A stretch of 5,859 bases of DNA, taken from the NCBI GenBank assembly GCA_947451445.1, contig CANFZJ010000207.1, forward strand, positions 1 through 5,859, in the 5' to 3' direction. The notes under the pieces are model-generated. The model made no database searches and was not told the DNA's origin. It worked only from the letters and a program-made list of their open reading frames with translations. This document shows positions 1-4,365 of this stretch, piece by piece. Position 1 is the stretch's first letter, and every line of letters starts with the position of its first letter. The translations under genes were made by a program, and so were the position numbers. The stretch is from Comamonadaceae bacterium (GTDB taxonomy: Bacteria > Pseudomonadota > Gammaproteobacteria > Burkholderiales > Burkholderiaceae_C).

Positions 1-407
1 GGCACGGCTACCAAATAGCTGATGAAAAACGTCCACAGGCCCAGGCTGATGGACACCGGCAGCTTTTCGCGCACCAGCTGCGCCACCGGCTTGTTCTGGA
101 AGAAGCTGGTGCCCAGGTCAAACCGCGCAAACTGGCCCAGCATCTGCAAGAAACGTGTGTGCGCGGGTTGGTCAAAACCGTACAGCGCCTTGATCTGCGC
201 TATGCGCTTGGGGTCCACGCCCTGCCCGCCCCGGTAACTGAAGCCGCCGCCCTCTGCGCTACCGCCCGTCGCACTGGTTTTGGCCTCGGCCAGGTACTGC
301 TCCACCGGCCCGCCGGGCACAAACTGCACCACCACAAAAGTAAGCAACAAAACACCAAATAGCGTAGGCACCATCAGCAGGAGGCGCTTCAATATGTATA
401 GCAACAT
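1..407 (-). CDS. yejB: Peptide/microcin C-type ABC transporter permease YejB, N-terminal part (cut by window edge)
   Basis: Inner-membrane permease subunit of a Yej-type oligopeptide ABC importer, which moves peptides (microcin C in E. coli) from the periplasmic binding protein into the cytoplasm. About 135 of roughly 360 residues are visible. The protein opens with a short basic stretch (ILKRLL) and a hydrophobic first membrane segment at about residues 8-30, followed at once by the PGGPV motif typical of Dpp/Opp-type permeases. The segment YRGGQGVDP (about 58-66), the YGFDQP motif (76-81), RFDLGTSFF (95-103) and LPVSISLGLW (116-125) match my memory of E. coli YejB closely and separate it from DppB/OppB, which lack the glycine-rich insert. 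A second membrane segment begins near residue 119. The ATG lies 2 bases after the yejA stop (TGA-CC-ATG), so the two genes are surely cotranscribed and probably translationally coupled; no strong Shine-Dalgarno is seen. The continuation (yejE, yejF) is expected to the left of the window. Confidence 0.93.
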   Translation of the reverse strand, partial: MLLYILKRLLLMVPTLFGVLLLTFVVVQFVPGGPVEQYLAEAKTSATGGSAEGGGFSYRGGQGVDPKRIAQIKALYGFDQPAHTRFLQMLGQFARFDLGTSFFQNKPVAQLVREKLPVSISLGLWTFFISYLVAV

Positions 408-409
408 GG

Positions 410-2209
410 TCAGCGCACTTTCAAGGGCTGGGCCCACCAGGTGTGGATAGCCCAGGTTTCACCGGGGGAATAGGCGGGCACAGTGGCTGGGCGCTCTAGC
501 CGCCAGGCGTTGTAGGCCATGCGGTGGGTAGCGGCGGTCCACTGCGGGATCAGCACATGGCTGTGGCTGACGACCCGCTCCAACGCACGGCAGGCGGGCA
601 GCAGTTCGGCCTTGGTTTTGGCACCAGTCATGCGGGTGATGAGCGCATCCACCGCCGGGTTGCGCAGGCCGGGGTAGTTGCCCGAATCCTCCACGCCGGC
701 GGCCTTGCTGCCAAACATATCGGCAAACTCTTGGCCGGGGTTGTTGGTGCCGGGGTAGGCCATGCTCGTCATGTCGAAGTCGAACTTGCTCAAGCGTTGC
801 TGGTACAGCGCAAAGTCCACCGGGCGAAAGTTCAGCTGGATGCCCAGCTTTTCCAGATTGCGCGCCCAGGGGCTGACGGTGCGGGCACCGCCCTCGTTGC
901 TGTCCAGGTACTCGATGGTGAAGGGCTCGCCCTTGGCGTTGCGTAACACACCACCCTGCACCGTCCAGCCCGCCTCGGTCAGCAGGGCCTGGGCGCGGCG
1001 CAGGTTGGCGCGCAGCGAGCCATCGCCATCGGTGCGCGGCGGGGTGAACATGGGGCCGAACGCGGCGGGCGGGATCTCTTTGCGCCATGGCTCCAGCAGC
1101 GCCAGCTCTTGCGCACTGGGCAAGCCTGCGGCCTGGCAGTCGGTATTGCCAAACAAGCCGCTGACGCGTTGGTAAGCGCCGTAAAAGATCTGCCGGTTCA
1201 TCCACTCGTAGTCCAGCGCCAGGCCCAGTGCCTCGCGCACCCGCAGGTCTTGGAACTTGCCACGGCGCAGGTTGATGACGTAGCTTTGAAAGCCCGAGGG
1301 CAGGCGGTGCTGGAATTCGCCCTTGACCAATTCGCCCGTGTCGAAGCGCTTGCCCGTCACCCGGCGCGCCCAGTCGCCTGCGGAGAAGAAGCGCATCACA
1401 TCGAACTCGCCCGCCTTCAGCGCCTCCAGCCGGGCGGTGTTGTCTTTGTAAATCTTGACGGTGATGCGGTCGAAGTTCTCGCTGCCGCGCTTCACATTTA
1501 GGTCGCGTGCCCAGTACTGCGGGTCGCGCACATAGGTGATGTCTTTGCCAAAATTGACCGGACCGATACGGTAGGGGCCGCTGCCGATGGGTATATCCAT
1601 CACCACGGCGTCAAAGGCCTTGCCCGCGCCCCAGGCGTGGCTGAACACCGGCAGGCCGCCGACAGTCAGCGGCAATTCACGGTTCGGCTTCTTGAAGCGG
1701 TAGCGCAACGTGTGGGCGTCCAACACGTCCAGCCCGGCCACGTCTTCCAGCGCAGTTTTATAGCCCGGCGAGGTATAGGGCCCCATCAGCGTGTCAAAAC
1801 TGTACTTCACGTCCGCCGCCAGCACGGGTGTGCCATCGTGGAAGCGGGCTTCGCGGCGCAGCACAAAGGTAGCGCTCAAGCCGTCCGAGGCTACGTTCAC
1901 AGCTTCGGCCAACAGGCCGTAGCCCGCGCCGTTTTCGTCCATGGGGCCGACCAGCAGGCTGTCGAACAGCATTTCGCCCAGGTAGGCGGGGGCGCTGCCT
2001 TTGATGGTGAAAGGGTTGTATTTGTCGAAAGTGGAGCTGCGCACATTGCTGACCAAGCGCAGCTCGCCGCCCTTGGGGGCCGCCGGATTCACGTAGTCGA
2101 AGTGGGTGAAGCCGGGCGGGTATTTCAGCGCGCCCCACAACGCATAGCCCGGCGCGGCAGAGGCCGACGCGGCACACAGCATTCCCCCCAAAACCATCAA
2201 AAATCGCAT
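410..2209 (-). CDS. yejA: Periplasmic extracellular solute-binding protein YejA (family 5) of the peptide/microcin C importer
   Basis: Periplasmic receptor (SBP_bac_5 fold) that captures oligopeptides and delivers them to the YejBEF transporter. The product is 599 residues, close to the 604 of E. coli YejA. Residues 1-18 form a Sec signal peptide with a hydrophobic core and an ASA-A cleavage site near 18/19. The mature start APGYALWG and the motif FTHFDYVNPAAPKGG (34-48) are hallmarks of YejA-type proteins. RFHDGTPVLAADVKYSF (about 122-138) is the classic family 5 signature. SGPYRIG (210-216), DLRVREALGLALDYEWMN (331-348) and the C-terminal Trp-rich end further match the family. The start at 2209 was chosen because it directly precedes the signal peptide; no clear Shine-Dalgarno is seen. 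An in-frame ATG at 2254 (MWLRRKSKK...) would add 15 residues with a more basic n-region and cannot be excluded, but would leave only 36 bases to fabI. The reading frame stays open further upstream, but that part is antisense to fabI. The stop is 2 bases before yejB. Two mature cysteines, Cys358 and Cys540, fall where E. coli YejA, as I recall it, has other residues. Confidence 0.94.
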   Translation of the reverse strand: MRFLMVLGGMLCAASASAAPGYALWGALKYPPGFTHFDYVNPAAPKGGELRLVSNVRSSTFDKYNPFTIKGSAPAYLGEMLFDSLLVGPMDENGAGYGLLAEAVNVASDGLSATFVLRREARFHDGTPVLAADVKYSFDTLMGPYTSPGYKTALEDVAGLDVLDAHTLRYRFKKPNRELPLTVGGLPVFSHAWGAGKAFDAVVMDIPIGSGPYRIGPVNFGKDITYVRDPQYWARDLNVKRGSENFDRITVKIYKDNTARLEALKAGEFDVMRFFSAGDWARRVTGKRFDTGELVKGEFQHRLPSGFQSYVINLRRGKFQDLRVREALGLALDYEWMNRQIFYGAYQRVSGLFGNTDCQAAGLPSAQELALLEPWRKEIPPAAFGPMFTPPRTDGDGSLRANLRRAQALLTEAGWTVQGGVLRNAKGEPFTIEYLDSNEGGARTVSPWARNLEKLGIQLNFRPVDFALYQQRLSKFDFDMTSMAYPGTNNPGQEFADMFGSKAAGVEDSGNYPGLRNPAVDALITRMTGAKTKAELLPACRALERVVSHSHVLIPQWTAATHRMAYNAWRLERPATVPAYSPGETWAIHTWWAQPLKVR

Positions 2210-2290
2210 GAGACAATTCTGCAATACTTTTTTCGACTTACGCCGCAGCCACATGCGGGGCAAGTTGCCACCTTTTTGGGAGACTGCGTC
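2210..2290. promoter_or_regulatory. Divergent yejA/fabI intergenic region
   Basis: These 81 bases must hold the 5' signals of both the leftward yejAB operon and the rightward fabI gene, unless the promoters lie inside the neighbouring coding regions. I could not find a convincing -35/-10 pair for either direction. A small inverted repeat, CCGCA (2243-2247) and TGCGG (2254-2258) with a 6-base spacer, sits near the middle. It could be a short hairpin or a binding site, but it is too short to be meaningful alone. The role as a regulatory region is inferred from gene orientation. Confidence 0.45.
2278..2282 (+). promoter_or_regulatory. Shine-Dalgarno site of fabI
   Basis: GGGAG lies 8 bases upstream of the ATG at 2291, an optimal spacing. 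It decides the fabI start against the much longer open frame that extends leftward through yejA on the opposite strand. Confidence 0.75.
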
Positions 2291-3076
2291 ATGGGATTTC
2301 TTGCTGGCAAAAAACTGTTGATCACCGGTGTACTGAGCAACCGCTCCATCGCCTACGGCATCGCCAAGGCCTGCCGTGCGCAGGGTGCCGAGTTGGCGTT
2401 CAGCTACGTGGGTGAGCGCTTTAAAGACCGCATCACCGAATTTGCCGCCGATTTCGACTCCAAGCTCATTTTTGACTGCGACGTGGGCGATGACGCGCAA
2501 ATCGACAAGCTGTTTACCGACTTGGCGCAGACCTGGCCTACGTTTGACGGTTTTGTGCACAGCATCGGTTTTGCCCCGCGTGAGTGCATCACCGGCGACT
2601 TTCTGGAAGGCCTGAGCCGCGAAAGCTTCAAGGTAGCGCACGACATCAGTGCCTACAGCTTCCCAGCCATGGCCAAGGCCGCCCTGCCCTACCTGAACAA
2701 GGACTCGGCCCTGCTGACGCTGACCTACCTGGGTGCCCTGCGCGTGCTGCCCAACTACAACACCATGGGCCTGGCCAAGGCATCGCTGGAAGCCAGCGTG
2801 CGCTACCTGGCCGAGTCGGTCGGCCCCAAGGGCATCCGCGTCAACGGCATTAGCGCCGGGCCGATCAAGACCCTGGCCGCCAGCGGCATCAAGGACTTCG
2901 GCAAGATGCTCAAGGCCACCGCCATGAACCCCATCCGCCGTAATGTGACGATTGAAGACGTGGGCAATGTGGCCGCGTTCTTGATGAGTGACCTGGCCGC
3001 CGGTGTGAGCGCCGAAATCACCTACGTGGACGGCGGTTTCAGTCAGGTGGTGGGTGGGATTGGCGAATCTGAATAA
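2291..3076 (+). CDS. fabI: Enoyl-[acyl-carrier-protein] reductase (NADH), FabI
   Basis: Catalyses the last step of each elongation cycle in type II fatty acid synthesis, reducing trans-2-enoyl-ACP with NAD(P)H in the cytoplasm. The 261-residue product is almost the same length as E. coli FabI (262). It has the FabI-type nucleotide-binding N-terminus (GKKLLITGVLSNRSIAYGIA, 6-25), in which the short-chain dehydrogenase glycine motif is altered as usual in this family. The catalytic residues Tyr146, Tyr156 and Lys163 are present in the Y-x6-K spacing peculiar to enoyl reductases (YNTMGLAK), followed by SAGPIKTLAASGIKDF (188-203) and the C-terminal YVDGGFS. Numbering matches E. coli exactly through this region. 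Gly93, Met159 and Phe203, positions where E. coli changes give triclosan resistance, are the sensitive-type residues, so the enzyme is predicted to bind triclosan. A good Shine-Dalgarno (GGGAG) supports the start. The gene is divergent from yejA and convergent with the hydrolase gene; a hairpin begins 4 bases after its stop. Confidence 0.97.
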   Translation: MGFLAGKKLLITGVLSNRSIAYGIAKACRAQGAELAFSYVGERFKDRITEFAADFDSKLIFDCDVGDDAQIDKLFTDLAQTWPTFDGFVHSIGFAPRECITGDFLEGLSRESFKVAHDISAYSFPAMAKAALPYLNKDSALLTLTYLGALRVLPNYNTMGLAKASLEASVRYLAESVGPKGIRVNGISAGPIKTLAASGIKDFGKMLKATAMNPIRRNVTIEDVGNVAAFLMSDLAAGVSAEITYVDGGFSQVVGGIGESE

Positions 3077-3080
3077 AAAC

Positions 3081-3115
3081 AGCTGCTAGCGCAGGCAGCA
3101 CCTGTGCTAGCAGCT
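3081..3115. terminator. Strong hairpin terminator between convergent fabI and hydrolase genes
   Basis: A 15-pair stem: AGCTGCTAGC (3081-3090) pairs perfectly with GCTAGCAGCT (3106-3115), and GCAGG (3091-3095) pairs with CCTGT (3101-3105) using one G-T wobble, around the loop CAGCA. On the minus strand the stem is followed by GTTTTTA (3080-3074), a T-run typical of intrinsic terminators, so it should end the leftward hydrolase transcript. On the plus strand the following bases (ATTGATTAG) are only weakly T-rich, so termination of fabI there is less certain. The right arm overlaps the hydrolase stop codon TAG (3116-3114). The GCTAGC-centred arm resembles a dispersed intergenic hairpin that I remember from Comamonadaceae genomes; that link is from memory. 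Confidence 0.85.
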
Positions 3116-4178
3116 ATTGATTAGATAGCAAATCGTTTTGGCGCTTGGCACGCGCCTCGGCGTAGCGGGCCGCGGCCACCACACTGAGGATGGCCGTGAC
3201 GACCATGTCAGGCTGGTCGCGTGGGATGTTGTGGCCGCTGTCTTCGCAGATTTTGATGCGGCCCAGGCGCGACATCGTGACCATGTTGCGCTGGCTGGCA
3301 GACCACACCTTGCTCAACCGCTCGGGCCATTTGCTGACGCCAGCGCCCTGGGCCAGCACAATCAGCGGTACCGGTGGAAAAGGCCCGGCCTTGCGGGCCT
3401 GGCGCATGATCAACGGCACTGCCGACATCTCGGCCCGCATGGCGCCACGGGCCAAAGCGAACAAAAAAGCCGGTGGCTGGTACAGCAGCTTGCTCACGCC
3501 TTTTTGCTTGCATCGCTTGGAAAACTCGGCATGCCGCGCATCGACCAGCACCACCCCGGCGACTTCGTTCGGGTAGGTTCTGGCAAACAGCTTCATGATG
3601 GTGCCACCCAGAGAATGGCCTACCAGCACATAAGGCGGCTTGATGTCCTCGGCGTGCAGCAAGGCCCGCAGCTCCCGCACCAGCTGGTGGCCGTCACGCG
3701 GTACCTGCGACATTTCGCTCTGCCCATAGCCGGCCCGGTCGTAGGCCACGGCATGGGCCACGGCGCTGACTTCGTTAAAAATGCTGCCCCACACCTCTTT
3801 GCCATTGCCCAGGCCCGACTCAAACACCACCGTGGGAGACCCGCTACCCGCGCTGATAAAAGCACGCGCGCCCAACGGCGTGTAGCTGATGCGGGCAGGC
3901 GGCAAGATGTCGGTGCTGAACTCAGGGGGGATTTGCTTGCGCAGGTCTTCCACGCTCAGCAGCGGGGCGACGGGGGCAACCGGATGCACTTCGGCTTTGC
4001 TGCGCAAAGGTGCCACCGAAACCCGTTCCGAGGGTTTTAAAAACACGGGGGTTTTGTCCAGGGGCAATTGCAGCACCGTGGTTCGGCGGCTGGCCAAAGG
4101 CCCTGCTGCACTGGTCGGCTGCAACGCTGCGGCTTGCTTTTTCGCTAGCAATAGGTTCTCGGCTACTGCTTTTCCCAT
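3114..4178 (-). CDS. Alpha/beta-fold hydrolase with unusual N-terminal extension
   Basis: Serine hydrolase of the alpha/beta fold; substrate unknown. The 354-residue product (from the ATG) has two parts. Residues 1-90 are a basic, Ala/Pro/Val-rich segment that I do not recognise, with no signal peptide or membrane segment, so the protein is probably cytoplasmic. From about 90 on there is a canonical core: FESGLGNGKEVW (119-130, oxyanion-loop region), YDRAGYGQS (146-154), the nucleophile elbow GHSLGG (187-192, Ser189), VVLVDARH (209-216) and SGHNIPRDQP (314-323, His316). The acid is uncertain: no Asp follows the PLIVLAQG strand, so Asp213 in LVDARH is the likely third member, as in similar hydrolases with a conserved LVDxxH. 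The start is ambiguous. A GTG at 4208 in the same frame would add 10 residues, and neither start has a Shine-Dalgarno; ATG was preferred by codon type. The stop codon lies inside the terminator hairpin. It is monocistronic here, divergent from dnaG. Lipase, esterase or haloperoxidase-like activity cannot be told apart from sequence alone. Confidence 0.85.
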   Translation of the reverse strand: MGKAVAENLLLAKKQAAALQPTSAAGPLASRRTTVLQLPLDKTPVFLKPSERVSVAPLRSKAEVHPVAPVAPLLSVEDLRKQIPPEFSTDILPPARISYTPLGARAFISAGSGSPTVVFESGLGNGKEVWGSIFNEVSAVAHAVAYDRAGYGQSEMSQVPRDGHQLVRELRALLHAEDIKPPYVLVGHSLGGTIMKLFARTYPNEVAGVVLVDARHAEFSKRCKQKGVSKLLYQPPAFLFALARGAMRAEMSAVPLIMRQARKAGPFPPVPLIVLAQGAGVSKWPERLSKVWSASQRNMVTMSRLGRIKICEDSGHNIPRDQPDMVVTAILSVVAAARYAEARAKRQNDLLSNQ

Positions 4179-4232
4179 CTTAAAAACGCGTACGCAGGGC
4201 GAAGCCACCCTGCCCGGAAAGCGCTAGTGAAA

Positions 4233-4259
4233 CCCTGGATGCGTGCGAATACATCCGGG
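4233..4259. repeat. Small imperfect inverted repeat in the hydrolase/dnaG gap
   Basis: CCC-T-GGATG (4233-4241) is complementary to CATCC-GGG (4252-4259) apart from one bulged T at 4236, with a 10-base loop. This gives 8 pairs in the middle of a divergent promoter region. It could be an operator or an untranslated-leader hairpin for the leftward transcript. It may also be chance; no regulator is identified. Confidence 0.35.
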
Positions 4260-4260
4260 C

Positions 4261-4266
4261 ATTATC
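4261..4266 (-). promoter_or_regulatory. Candidate -10 box for the hydrolase gene
   Basis: On the minus strand these bases read GATAAT, matching 5 of 6 positions of the sigma-70 -10 consensus. They lie about 55-85 bases upstream of the two possible hydrolase starts. No good -35 box is present at 16-18 bases spacing, so this is only a candidate. The rest of the gap (4179-4365 from the ATG start) shows no coding frame that I trust. Confidence 0.3.
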
Positions 4267-4331
4267 TCGCAGACAACGCACTTTTTAGTTACAGACTACA
4301 CCTACTTACGATTGCATTTCTGGACCTTGCA

Positions 4332-4360
4332 TTGCAGTTGCCATGGCGCATGGGCATAAA
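4332..4360 (+). promoter_or_regulatory. Weak candidate promoter for dnaG
   Basis: TTGCAG (4332-4337) and CATAAA (4355-4360) are separated by exactly 17 bases and match the sigma-70 consensus at 3 and 4 of 6 positions. The -10 would end only 5 bases before the chosen dnaG ATG, so use of this promoter would give a leaderless or near-leaderless message, or would favour the downstream GTG at 4390. The true promoter may lie further left. Confidence 0.2.
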
Positions 4361-4365
4361 GTCCG

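Noticed and set aside
459..1205. Minus-strand 248-residue open frame inside yejA
   Set aside because: It is an alternate-frame shadow of yejA with the Arg/Pro/Ala-rich composition typical of GC-rich out-of-frame translation.
1637..2290. Long plus-strand open frame continuous with fabI, extending it by more than 200 residues
   Set aside because: It is antisense to yejA, whose protein matches its family throughout. The extension has no recognisable domain, and fabI has a good Shine-Dalgarno and a normal-length N-terminus at 2291.
2210..2641. Minus-strand open frame extending yejA upstream by 144 residues
   Set aside because: Nearly all of it is antisense to fabI, and it would bury the signal peptide in the middle of the protein. 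Long antisense frames are expected in GC-rich DNA.
3138..4040. Plus-strand 300-residue open frame opposite the hydrolase
   Set aside because: It is His/Gln-rich with no known motif. The opposite strand carries a complete alpha/beta hydrolase core.
4142..4154. GCTAGCAATAG near the hydrolase start, resembling part of the 3081-3115 hairpin
   Set aside because: It shares only the GCTAGC core and a few bases, lacks the inverted partner, and lies in coding sequence; probably chance.
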